NCBI GenBank assembly: GCA_017453705.1
Contig: JAFTEK010000177.1
Coordinates: 1-8,562 of the forward strand
From: Treponema sp.
Lineage (GTDB): Bacteria > Spirochaetota > Spirochaetia > Treponematales > Treponemataceae
Reading direction: 5' to 3'
Length of the DNA stretch: 8,562 nucleotides
The position numbers were made by a program, and so were the translations under genes. Below, piece after piece: positions 1 through 6,290 of this stretch; the stretch's first letter is position 1; each line of letters begins with the position of its first letter. The notes under the pieces are model-generated. The model worked only from the letters and a program-made list of their open reading frames with translations, had not been told where the DNA came from and searched no databases.

Positions 1-231
1 CTGGACACCGAGAATTACCGGATCCGCAGGGAAGAGAGCCTGGTTCGCCTGGCTTACACGACTGCGGACAAGGTGCGCCAGAGGCACAGCTCCGTCCTCC
101 TTGAGCCGATGAACCCCTATGAGAGGCGGCTCATCCACACGACGCTCAATGATATCCCCGATGTTGAAACCAAGAGCGAGGGAGATGGTTTGTATAAGCA
201 GGTTCGTGTTCTCTACACCGGAGTCCGTTGA
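1..231 (+). CDS. khpB: Jag/KhpB RNA-binding protein, C-terminal R3H part (5' truncated)
   Basis: An open frame runs from base 1 to a TGA at 229-231 and gives the last 76 residues of a protein; its start lies before the window. The segment LEPMNPYERRLIH, followed by PDVETKSEG, is the hallmark of the R3H domain in Jag/KhpB (SpoIIIJ-associated protein); RRLIH supplies the R-x3-H motif. In this family an N-terminal Jag_N region and a KH domain precede the R3H domain, and the protein binds RNA, often with KhpA. The gene commonly sits downstream of yidC in the rpmH-rnpA-yidC cluster, so those genes may lie just outside the left edge (inference). The next gene begins about 40 bp downstream in the same direction. 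The family call is firm; the cellular role in this organism is not visible. Confidence 0.88.
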   Translation: MDTENYRIRREESLVRLAYTTADKVRQRHSSVLLEPMNPYERRLIHTTLNDIPDVETKSEGDGLYKQVRVLYTGVR

Positions 232-270
232 GAGAGCATGTTGTCTTAAACGAATCAGAGAGTGCAAGAA

Positions 271-1089
271 ATGAAAAAAAACAAGGGCTTACGGCGGCTG
301 TTTTGTATTTTTATATTGCTGGCAGCTGTGCCGCAGCTTTATGCTTTCAGGGCGGAAGACATCCTTTCGCCAAAGGACTATGCCCGGCTGACTAAGGACG
401 GAAGGATAGAGTTACTGTCATTCCTGGAGGAAGGTGCGTCTTTGTCTTTGAGTCCGTCCACGCCTCTGTCCAAGAAGGTCGCGGGATCATGGCCCAAGGA
501 TATGGACAAGCCCAACTTCTACGCGGAGGAGCTGTATATAGCCAAAAAGTCAGACTTTGCCCGCCCCAACTTGGCGACTATAGAATATGCGGGCAAGGTT
601 CTCCGCTCTTTTTCTACCCTGCAGGGTATACAGTATTACAGCCACAGGCGGGGAAAGATGGCCACCCTCTATGAGGAAGCCTATACCGTTGTTCCTGAGA
701 CTGACCCTGTGACCGGGCGTGTAAAGAAGGTCGGTGAGAAAAAAGGTCCTGATGAGCTGGCTGGTAGCGCAGACGGCAAGGTTTTGTATGCTATGATGGA
801 CGACAGCTCCCTGGGGCGCACCGTTTACAAGGTGAGCTATATGGAGAGGGAGGACGAGATTTGGGCGAGCTTTGTCAACGAAAGCCCCCTCAAGCTTGGC
901 CCCGTAAAGGCATTTGCGCCCGGAAAGCTGCGCATGGACTTTGTTGTCATGGACTGCGGTGACTACATTATGGCCTACCTTACGACAAGGGCCTCTGTTC
1001 CTGCGCTCGGCATACTGGACAGGAAGATAAGGGAGTCTTTTTCCACACGGCTGGCCGCAGTCTACAAGTGGTTCACCGAGAGGCTTTAG
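271..1089 (+). CDS. exported protein of unknown function
   Basis: This encodes 272 residues from the ATG at 271. A GTG at 262 is in frame and would add three residues, but the ATG opens a standard signal peptide: a KKNK..RR basic start, a hydrophobic core at about residues 10-20, and a likely signal peptidase I site after PQLYA at residue 25. The Shine-Dalgarno match is weak (GAGAG about eight bases upstream). No lipobox cysteine and no further membrane helix is evident, so the product is probably periplasmic or surface-associated. The mature part has no motif I recognise for catalysis. I recall spirochaete proteins of this type annotated as DUF6675, but this is from memory and unverified. 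It lies between jag and the cyclophilin-FKBP gene, with a 31-base gap to the start of the latter, so it probably shares their transcript. Confidence 0.75.
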   Translation: MKKNKGLRRLFCIFILLAAVPQLYAFRAEDILSPKDYARLTKDGRIELLSFLEEGASLSLSPSTPLSKKVAGSWPKDMDKPNFYAEELYIAKKSDFARPNLATIEYAGKVLRSFSTLQGIQYYSHRRGKMATLYEEAYTVVPETDPVTGRVKKVGEKKGPDELAGSADGKVLYAMMDDSSLGRTVYKVSYMEREDEIWASFVNESPLKLGPVKAFAPGKLRMDFVVMDCGDYIMAYLTTRASVPALGILDRKIRESFSTRLAAVYKWFTERL

Positions 1090-1110
1090 ATTGTAAGCAC
1101 ATTAGTATAT

Positions 1111-1115
1111 GGAGG
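1111..1115 (+). promoter_or_regulatory. ribosome binding site that sets the start of the immunophilin gene
   Basis: GGAGG lies five bases before the ATG at 1121. It overlaps the in-frame ATG at 1109, which has no such site of its own. The downstream ATG is therefore the better start, and it places KRR directly after the initiator Met of the lipoprotein signal peptide. Confidence 0.8.
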
Positions 1116-1120
1116 AAAAA

Positions 1121-2161
1121 ATGAAAAGAAGATTGATTTTAACGTTGCTGCTAGCGGCGACAATTCTAATGACAGGGAGCTGCAAGGCTATGGATCCAGA
1201 AAAGGTTTTGAAGGGAAAGGAAGGGCTTTTCGCAAATATCTCCACTACCCGTGGGGACATTCTCGTGGAGCTGTATTATAAGGACGCGCCTCTGACAGTG
1301 ACAAACTTTGTCGGGCTTGCCGAGGGAACCCTCGATGCCAGCAAGGGCAAGCACTATTACAAGGGGCTTAAATTCCACAGGGTCATCGCGGACTTTATGA
1401 TTCAGGGCGGAGACCCCAGGGGCAATGGTACGGGAGGCCCCGGCTACGGTTTCCCCGATGAGATTTCCAGCAAGTACAAGTTTGACGGGCCTGGAGTCCT
1501 TGCTATGGCCAACAGGGGCAAGGGAACCAACTCCAACGGCAGCCAATTCTTTATAACCCATGTGCCGACGACATGGCTTAACGGAAACCATACGATATTC
1601 GGTCATGTCGTGGACAAGGACAGCCAGAAGGTAGTCAACGATGTCAAGCAGGGCGATGTCATAAAGGACATCACGATATACAGGCTCGGCGCGGACGCAA
1701 AGGGCTTTACCGCGACCCAGGAGGACTGGGACAACAGGCTAAAGGAGCTTGTGGCCAGGAACCAGGCTGAAAAGGAGAAGGCCTTTGCTGCCCAGATTGC
1801 GGCCGTGGAGAAGAATTTCCCCGGATTCAATAAGGATTCCAACGGCATCTATTACAAGACGACAAAAGAAGGTAGCGGTGCCAAGTGCGGCAAGGGCAAG
1901 AACGTGTCCACCGAATACAAGGGGTATTTGGTGAACGGCAAGGTGTTTGACCAGTCCGCCGGCCGGGGGCCTCTTGACTTTACCACCGGGGCTGGGCAGA
2001 TGATTCCGGGCTTTGACCTGATGGTGCAGGACATGAAGGTTGGGGAAAAGAGGACTATAGTGCTTCCGCCGGATCAGGCTTATGGTGAGCGGGGGGCTGG
2101 GGATGTCATTCCCGGCAACACTTACATAGCTTTTGACGTGGAGCTTTTAAGCGCAAAGTAA
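1121..2161 (+). CDS. cyclophilin-FKBP dual immunophilin lipoprotein (peptidyl-prolyl isomerase)
   Basis: The 346-residue protein carries two unrelated prolyl isomerase domains. Residues 1-20 form a lipoprotein signal (KRR, hydrophobic core, MTGSC) with Cys21 as the likely lipidated residue; the lipobox is relaxed, as is usual in spirochaetes. A cyclophilin domain spans about 38-188, with FHRVI (catalytic Arg87), FMIQGGD (92-98), SQFF (141-144), Trp152 and His157. These match the active-site and cyclosporin-contact residues of human CypA. A charged, probably helical linker (about 200-232) leads to an FKBP domain at about 262-343. It shows YKG (Tyr266), VFD (275-277), GQMIPGF, AYG (Tyr321) and FDVELL; the pocket Trp of FKBP12 is Phe298 here. 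This architecture is known as a dual-family immunophilin (CFBP) from Treponema denticola and Flavobacterium. It probably folds exported proteins at the membrane. Gene start and domains are clear; substrates are unknown. Confidence 0.92.
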   Translation: MKRRLILTLLLAATILMTGSCKAMDPEKVLKGKEGLFANISTTRGDILVELYYKDAPLTVTNFVGLAEGTLDASKGKHYYKGLKFHRVIADFMIQGGDPRGNGTGGPGYGFPDEISSKYKFDGPGVLAMANRGKGTNSNGSQFFITHVPTTWLNGNHTIFGHVVDKDSQKVVNDVKQGDVIKDITIYRLGADAKGFTATQEDWDNRLKELVARNQAEKEKAFAAQIAAVEKNFPGFNKDSNGIYYKTTKEGSGAKCGKGKNVSTEYKGYLVNGKVFDQSAGRGPLDFTTGAGQMIPGFDLMVQDMKVGEKRTIVLPPDQAYGERGAGDVIPGNTYIAFDVELLSAK

Positions 2162-2215
2162 AAACAGCCGACAATAAGAGCAGGTTTATTTTTTCATCGC
2201 TAAGGAGGGGATACG

Positions 2216-2923
2216 ATGAAGACAATGAAAAGGGGCATTCTGGCCCTTACTGCGCTTGTGCTCGTCCTTCTCGCTGCCTGTAGCAACTCTGCGGGCGGCG
2301 GGGCGGCCGGCGGCTGGGTTGACGATGGCTCTGGCAATACTGACGCGAGTACCGCCATTGCCAATGCGTCTGAACTTGAGCAGGCTGTCATCGATGAGAT
2401 GAACTTTGCGCGAACCAAGCCGCAGGAATATGTGACAGAGAGGCTTGTTCCTCAGCAGTCTAATCCGACCGTCAACATCAACAAGACGAGCACATACCAG
2501 TCGGCACTGCAGGAATGTATCGATGAGATGAACTCAATGACTGCTCTTGGCAAGCTTTCTTATAGTAACGGCCTGTATAAAGCTGCAAAGGACTGGGTTG
2601 ACATCCAGGGGCCAAAGGGGACGACCGGCCACCAGGAACCCATAAGCACTGCTATAACGAACAGAATCAGCAAATATTGCAAGGTCACGGCAAGTACGTC
2701 AAGCACGGGTGAGAACATTGCCTATGGCTACACTACGGCAAAGGACATAGTGATAGCCCTTCTGGTGGACGACGGAATTAGTGACAGGGGGCACCGCGTG
2801 AACATCTTGGGGCAGTCAACGGCTGCCGCCCTGTACACTCACGCTGGGGTTGCCGTCGGAAGCCACTCTAAATACAGTATTATGTGCTGCATCGATTACG
2901 CCGGCGGCTACAGCGATAAGTAG
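2216..2923 (+). CDS. CAP/SCP-domain lipoprotein
   Basis: The gene encodes 235 residues. AGGAGG at 2203-2208, seven bases before the ATG, supports this start over the in-frame ATG at 2225. The N-terminus is a classical lipoprotein signal ending LLAAC, with Cys22 lipidated. A Gly/Ala-rich linker (about 26-44) follows, then a CAP (SCP/PR-1, CRISP-like) domain from about residue 53. Its first helix reads ELEQAVIDEMNFARTKPQEY. His139, the GENIAYG motif (Glu166) and the RGHRVNIL motif (His193) are in the order of the conserved His/Glu cavity residues of the family. The VDDGISDRGHR version is typical of a bacterial and protist subgroup, as far as I recall. Such proteins are exported; some bind lipids or metals, but bacterial functions are mostly unknown. 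It follows the immunophilin gene by 54 bp and precedes the DUF2804 gene by 16 bp. Confidence 0.87.
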   Translation: MKTMKRGILALTALVLVLLAACSNSAGGGAAGGWVDDGSGNTDASTAIANASELEQAVIDEMNFARTKPQEYVTERLVPQQSNPTVNINKTSTYQSALQECIDEMNSMTALGKLSYSNGLYKAAKDWVDIQGPKGTTGHQEPISTAITNRISKYCKVTASTSSTGENIAYGYTTAKDIVIALLVDDGISDRGHRVNILGQSTAAALYTHAGVAVGSHSKYSIMCCIDYAGGYSDK

Positions 2924-2928
2924 ACGGC

Positions 2929-2933
2929 AGGGG
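2929..2933 (+). promoter_or_regulatory. ribosome binding site for the GTG-started DUF2804 gene
   Basis: AGGGG lies six bases before the GTG at 2940. No in-frame ATG occurs near the N-terminus, so this site supports the unusual GTG start and indicates translation right after the CAP-domain gene, which stops at 2923. Confidence 0.6.
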
Positions 2934-2939
2934 TTGTAA

Positions 2940-4010
2940 GTGTACGAGAGGAAGATAGAGCCTTGTCCAGATGGCTTTGTTAAGGCGGGAAAGCCGGTAT
3001 TCGGAACTTTTTCAGGTGTGCCTGAGAGAATTGACATACGCGGGGTAAGGAATCCTTACTCCGCCTTTCACTTTCTTCCCCCGATTATAACCAACCTGCG
3101 CATAAAAAGCCGTCTCTCGTATTTTTTCAACATCGGGGAATATGTGGGCTGCATTGAATTCTTTGATGCCAAGCTCTTTGCCTTTGAGGAACTGTCCTTT
3201 TGGGAGAAAACCAGCAAACGCCGCTATGTCTACAGGGCTCTGATGGGGCCGAGGCGGAGGTTCATCCCCCACTCCCTGCGCTCAGGTTTTGTGATGAACA
3301 GATCCAGCAAACGCTATTCCCGCATAAGCTGGGACAAGGAGCACCGCAAGTTCTCGTTCATGTTCCATAAGGTGGGCGGGAAGTTTGTTCCTGCGTCCAA
3401 TGCCGCATTCATTTCCCGCATGGAGTCTGAGGATGTCGCTTCTCTCACGGCCAGCAGTCCTTCACCGACCAGCCGCCGCTGCTCGTTGCACTTTATGCAG
3501 TCCATGCCCATACACGGGGCGCTTTCCACGAAAGAAAAAGACGCGGCTGCCCGCCTTATGGACGACAGTGAGGGGATATGCTTCTTTGACATGACCCGGC
3601 ACTACATGAAGTTCCATAGTTCCGGGGAATACGTCACTGGTCTGGGGGAGATAGAAGGCAGGAGGGTTTCTTTTAGGCTGGAAGTTTCCTCGCAGGATGC
3701 CGTGGACTCATACGCCCACAATTCCAACGTGCTTTTTGCCGGTGGCAGGGCAACTCCTCTTCCGCCTGTCAGAATCACCCATAACCACGGGCTTATGAAA
3801 AGCTGGAACATACAGGACACGGAGGGTATGGTAGACTTGCTCTTTACACCCAGCTCTGACAACCACAATTTGATTTCCACCTTGTTGCTCAAAACTGAGT
3901 ATCATACGATTTTCGGAAGCTTTGAAGGAACACTCGTGACGGCTGATGGAGAAAAGCTAAGCTTTAAGGGATTGGAAGGAATAGCTAAAAATTATAGAAT
4001 CCGTTTGTAG
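2940..4010 (+). CDS. DUF2804 domain-containing protein
   Basis: The frame encodes 356 residues from a GTG with AGGGG six bases upstream. There is no signal peptide and no convincing membrane helix, so the product is probably cytoplasmic. The C-terminal part carries the pattern I associate with DUF2804: SWNIQDTEGMVDLLFTP (about 288-304), FGSFEG (325-330), DGE (336-338) and GLEG (344-347). The N-terminal part has G-x-V-x-x-G-K-P and LRIKSRLSYFF, also as expected. The family is uncharacterised; it is thought to be beta-rich and distantly lipocalin/CrtC-like, with no proven reaction. The protein is rich in Arg, Ser and Phe. The gene is probably co-transcribed with the CAP-domain gene. It ends four bases short of the convergent tRNA-Cys, and no terminator is visible between them. 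The family assignment is from pattern memory and moderately sure; no function should be read from it. Confidence 0.75.
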   Translation: MYERKIEPCPDGFVKAGKPVFGTFSGVPERIDIRGVRNPYSAFHFLPPIITNLRIKSRLSYFFNIGEYVGCIEFFDAKLFAFEELSFWEKTSKRRYVYRALMGPRRRFIPHSLRSGFVMNRSSKRYSRISWDKEHRKFSFMFHKVGGKFVPASNAAFISRMESEDVASLTASSPSPTSRRCSLHFMQSMPIHGALSTKEKDAAARLMDDSEGICFFDMTRHYMKFHSSGEYVTGLGEIEGRRVSFRLEVSSQDAVDSYAHNSNVLFAGGRATPLPPVRITHNHGLMKSWNIQDTEGMVDLLFTPSSDNHNLISTLLLKTEYHTIFGSFEGTLVTADGEKLSFKGLEGIAKNYRIRL

Positions 4011-4014
4011 GTTA

Positions 4015-4086
4015 AGGCGTCTAGCGGAATCGAACCGCTGCATAGAGGTTTTGCAGACCTTTCCCTTACCACTTGGGTAAGACGCC
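4015..4086 (-). tRNA. tRNA-Cys (anticodon GCA)
   Basis: The minus strand folds into a full cloverleaf of 72 bases including the discriminator. The acceptor stem GGCGTCT/AGACGCC pairs at all seven positions. The D arm has CCC/GGG with GTGGTA in the loop. The anticodon loop is CTGCAAA with GCA at positions 34-36. The T arm AGCGG-TTCGATT-CCGCT has five pairs. The discriminator base is U, as expected for cysteine tRNAs. The outermost anticodon-stem pair (27-43) is an A-C mismatch. The 3' CCA is not encoded (TAA follows), so it must be added by the CCA-adding enzyme. The gene has its own promoter just upstream and appears to be a single-gene transcript. Confidence 0.96.
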
Positions 4087-4100
4087 ATATTTATAAAATT

Positions 4101-4129
4101 AGCATAGCAAAAAATGCCTACCTTGTCAA
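4101..4129 (-). promoter_or_regulatory. sigma-70-type promoter of tRNA-Cys
   Basis: On the minus strand a perfect -35 box TTGACA (4129-4124) is followed by a 17-base spacer and a -10 box TATGCT (4106-4101). Transcription would start near 4094, about eight bases before the 5' end of the mature tRNA. The region between the boxes and the tRNA is AT-rich. This is the strongest promoter match in the window, as expected for a stable RNA. Confidence 0.85.
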
Positions 4130-4133
4130 GGTA
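4119..4133. repeat. 15-bp palindrome covering the tRNA-Cys -35 box
   Basis: TACCTTG, a central T, and CAAGGTA form a perfect 7+1+7 inverted repeat. It overlaps the complete -35 hexamer of the tRNA promoter. It could be an operator or a chance consequence of the -35 sequence; nothing else in the window repeats it as far as I can see. Confidence 0.6.
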
Positions 4134-4155
4134 TATGAATAAGTTTTATGGTAAA

Positions 4156-4179
4156 CAGAGCAGCTTGAAAGCTGCTCTG
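4156..4179 (-). terminator. probable intrinsic terminator after uxaC
   Basis: CAGAGCAGC and GCTGCTCTG form a perfect nine-base stem with a TTGAAA loop, extendable by two A-T pairs. It begins eight bases past the uxaC stop. On the minus strand it is followed by TTTACC, so the T-run is short and the termination strength uncertain. Read on the plus strand it has no T-run. It separates uxaC from the tRNA-Cys promoter and fits best as the end of the gatB-regulator-uxaC transcript. Confidence 0.65.
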
Positions 4180-4186
4180 AGAGTGG

Positions 4187-5605
4187 CTAGGAAAAGTAGG
4201 ATTTTGCGTTGGCAAAGGAGATATCCTGTACAATCCGGCGCAGGCTTTCCATGTCCGTGGGGTACAGGCCTCTTTCTACCCATCCGCCAAGCAGGTTGCA
4301 AAGAATCCTGCGGAAGTATTCGTGGCGGGGGTAGGAGAGAAAGCTCCGGCTGTCGGTCAGCATACCCACAAAGGCTGGTAGCATTCCCAACGCACCCAGA
4401 GTCTTGAGCTGTGTTTCCATGCCGTCTATGTGGTCGCAGAACCACCAGGCACTGCCCAGCTGGATTTTGCCCTTTATACCGCCGCCCTGGAAGCTGCCCA
4501 TAAGTGTCGCTATGGGGTAGTAGTCGGCGGGATTCAGGGAGTACAGGATGGTCTTGGGCAGACCTCCGTTTTCTTCTATCAGGTTTAGCAGGCAGGAGAG
4601 CTTTTGGGCCAGATGGTTGTCGTGCACGGAGTCAAATCCTGTGTCTGCCCCTAGCGTCCTGAAGGCCTTCTTGTTGTTGTCCCTCATGGCATTCATGTGG
4701 TACTGCATGGCGATTCCGCGTTTTGTGTACATTTGGGCAAGCCCGGCAAGAATCTTGGTCTCGTAGGCTTCCGCCAGCCTGTCATCGCTCTTTTTGCCCT
4801 CAAGGGCGGACGTGAAAGTCCTGTCTATTTCTGCGTCACTTGCAAGTTCAAAAGGCGGGCAGCCCATGCCGTGGTCGCTGGCCCTGCAGCCCTTTTGAAT
4901 AAAGAAGTCCAGCCTTTTTTCCAGCGCGGAAAGGACATCATCGGAGTTTTTTATGTTTACCCCGCTAGCCGCGGAGAGTTTTTCTATATATTGGGCGAAT
5001 TCAGGATGCCTTATGTTTACGGCACGGTCTGGGCGGAATGAGGGGCAGACCTTTGTGTCTGTCTTGCCGATTGCCGCCCGTCCCTCTGCGATTGCACTGT
5101 GGAACTCAAGGCTGTCTGCCGGGTCATCGGTAGTTCCGACGGCATATACGTTGAATCTCTTGAATATGCCTGCAACGCTCAGGGAGTCGTCCTGTAGCAT
5201 GGTGTTTGCTTTTTCCCATATCGCCGGGGCGGATTTGACGGTGAGAGGCTCCGTTATGCCAAAGTATCGCCTAAGCTCCAGATGGGTCCAGTGGTACAGC
5301 GGGTTGCCGATAAGGTTTTCCACGGTGGCAGCCCACTTTAGGAATTTGTCATAGGGGGCGGCGTCTCCCGTTATGTATTTTTCTTCTATGCCATAAGATC
5401 TCATCTGGCGCCACTTGTAGTGGTCGCCTGAGCAGCCTGTGCCAAGCCATGCTTCGCAAATGTTTGCCATCTTTTTGTTGCTGGCAATGTCGGCAGGGGA
5501 AAGGTGGCAGTGGTAGTCCCAGATAGGCTCATCCTTGCAGGATGCAAAAAGCTCCCTCGCTGTCTTTGTTTCCAGCAGGAAGTCGTCACCCATGAATTCT
5601 TTCAT
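4187..5605 (-). CDS. uxaC: glucuronate/galacturonate isomerase (uronate isomerase)
   Basis: The 472-residue protein is close to the usual UxaC length of about 470. It would interconvert D-glucuronate and D-fructuronate, and D-galacturonate and D-tagaturonate, the first cytoplasmic step of hexuronate breakdown. The N-terminal WDYHCHLSP segment (HxH at residues 32 and 34) is the metal-site motif of this amidohydrolase-superfamily enzyme. The family signatures QYHMNAMRDNN, GFDSVHDN and GMLTDSRSFLSYPRHEYFRRILCN are all present. AAGGA, six bases upstream of the ATG, supports the start. The gene begins 14 bases after the response regulator stops, so it is the last gene of a unit with gatB and that regulator; a hairpin follows at 4156-4179. 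No uxaB, uxuA or uxuB gene is in the window, but eda lies just across the gatB promoter region. The call is firm. Confidence 0.96.
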   Translation of the reverse strand: MKEFMGDDFLLETKTARELFASCKDEPIWDYHCHLSPADIASNKKMANICEAWLGTGCSGDHYKWRQMRSYGIEEKYITGDAAPYDKFLKWAATVENLIGNPLYHWTHLELRRYFGITEPLTVKSAPAIWEKANTMLQDDSLSVAGIFKRFNVYAVGTTDDPADSLEFHSAIAEGRAAIGKTDTKVCPSFRPDRAVNIRHPEFAQYIEKLSAASGVNIKNSDDVLSALEKRLDFFIQKGCRASDHGMGCPPFELASDAEIDRTFTSALEGKKSDDRLAEAYETKILAGLAQMYTKRGIAMQYHMNAMRDNNKKAFRTLGADTGFDSVHDNHLAQKLSCLLNLIEENGGLPKTILYSLNPADYYPIATLMGSFQGGGIKGKIQLGSAWWFCDHIDGMETQLKTLGALGMLPAFVGMLTDSRSFLSYPRHEYFRRILCNLLGGWVERGLYPTDMESLRRIVQDISFANAKSYFS

Positions 5606-5619
5606 CTTATGTCCTTGTG

Positions 5620-6270
5620 TTAGTTAAAGTTGTTGTGGGAGTTCCACTCTACGGCCATTTCCCTGAGTTCCTGGGAAGAGCCGCAATAGAGCTTTTGCTT
5701 GATATGCTCTTTGTGCGCGTCAACGGTCTTGGTGCTGAGGTTCAGGCGGCTGGCTATCTCTATTGTGCCCAGCCCTTTGCCTAGCATTGTGAAAATCTGC
5801 ATCTGGCGGTCTGAGAGGGAGGAAAGCCCCGATAGGCTGCCTGCCTGTTCGCTCTGGGCTTCTTCTATCCGTCTCCTCTCCTCGTCGCTTAGCCATGTTT
5901 TCCCTGAAAGAACAGTCCGGGCGGCTTCCAGGACTTTGGAGGAGCTTTCTTCTTTCATTATATAGCCCCTGGCTCCTGCCTTTAACGCCCGCTCAGCGTA
6001 ATATTTCTCATCGTGCATGGAAAGGACGAGTATTGCGGTGTCCTGGTTCTTTGTGTGTATGTCCTTTACCACGTCAAGACCGTCCTCTCCTCCTAAGTTC
6101 AAGTCAACTATAACCAGGTCGGGCTTGTGCTGCTCGTAGGCACTGATTGCATCCGCCCTGTTCTGAGCTTCCGCACAAACCTCAAGCGAGGGCTGGGTTC
6201 CTATGAGGGAAGCTAGCCCCTTGCTGAAAATTGGATGATCTTCTACGATAAGGACTTTGGAGCGTTCCAT
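5620..6270 (-). CDS. NarL/FixJ-family response regulator (orphan)
   Basis: The 216-residue protein has a receiver domain (about 4-120) and a LuxR-type helix-turn-helix (about 150-198). The acidic pocket Glu10/Asp11, phospho-acceptor Asp56 (in VIVDLNLGG), Ser84 and Lys106 are all present, so it should be phosphorylatable. The DNA-binding end contains LSDRQMQIFTMLGKGLGTIEIASRLNLSTKTVDAH, a canonical recognition motif for this class. No histidine kinase is adjacent or anywhere in the window. It starts 20 bases after gatB with an AAGG eight bases before the ATG, and ends 14 bases before uxaC, so it is co-transcribed with both. It might control the hexuronate genes, but position alone does not prove that; NarL-type regulators often control unlinked targets. 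Confidence 0.92.
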   Translation of the reverse strand: MERSKVLIVEDHPIFSKGLASLIGTQPSLEVCAEAQNRADAISAYEQHKPDLVIVDLNLGGEDGLDVVKDIHTKNQDTAILVLSMHDEKYYAERALKAGARGYIMKEESSSKVLEAARTVLSGKTWLSDEERRRIEEAQSEQAGSLSGLSSLSDRQMQIFTMLGKGLGTIEIASRLNLSTKTVDAHKEHIKQKLYCGSSQELREMAVEWNSHNNFN

Positions 6271-6290
6271 GCAGGCTGCCTTGCCGATTG

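Larger units (their letters stand above)
4087..4186. other. intergenic region between tRNA-Cys and uxaC
   Basis: This 100-bp gap holds the uxaC terminator hairpin, the tRNA-Cys promoter with its palindrome, and an AT-rich leader. I see no further gene in it; small plus-strand frames that begin here only mirror uxaC. Confidence 0.7.

Noticed and set aside
262..270. GTG at 262 as the start of the exported protein
   Set aside because: It has no better ribosome-binding site, and it puts an acidic residue ahead of the basic start of the signal peptide; the ATG at 271 is more natural.
1109..1120. Upstream ATG at 1109 as the start of the immunophilin gene
   Set aside because: It overlaps the GGAGG site that serves the ATG at 1121 and has no binding site itself; it would also put two Glu residues into the lipoprotein signal.
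1166..1606. Minus-strand frame of 146 codons inside the immunophilin gene
   Set aside because: It is antisense to the cyclophilin domain, whose active-site residues are all conserved; no independent evidence for a gene.
2162..2215. Possible terminator or promoter between the immunophilin and CAP-domain genes
   Set aside because: There is a T-run (about 2187-2194) but no stable hairpin before it, and no -35/-10 pair with acceptable spacing that I can defend.
4015..4086. tRNA-Cys as a prophage or island attachment site
   Set aside because: No integrase gene, no direct repeat of the tRNA 3' end and no foreign-looking genes are visible on either side in this window.
4548..5354. Several overlapping plus-strand frames opposite uxaC
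   Set aside because: All are shadows of the well-conserved uxaC; none has recognisable domains or a convincing start signal.
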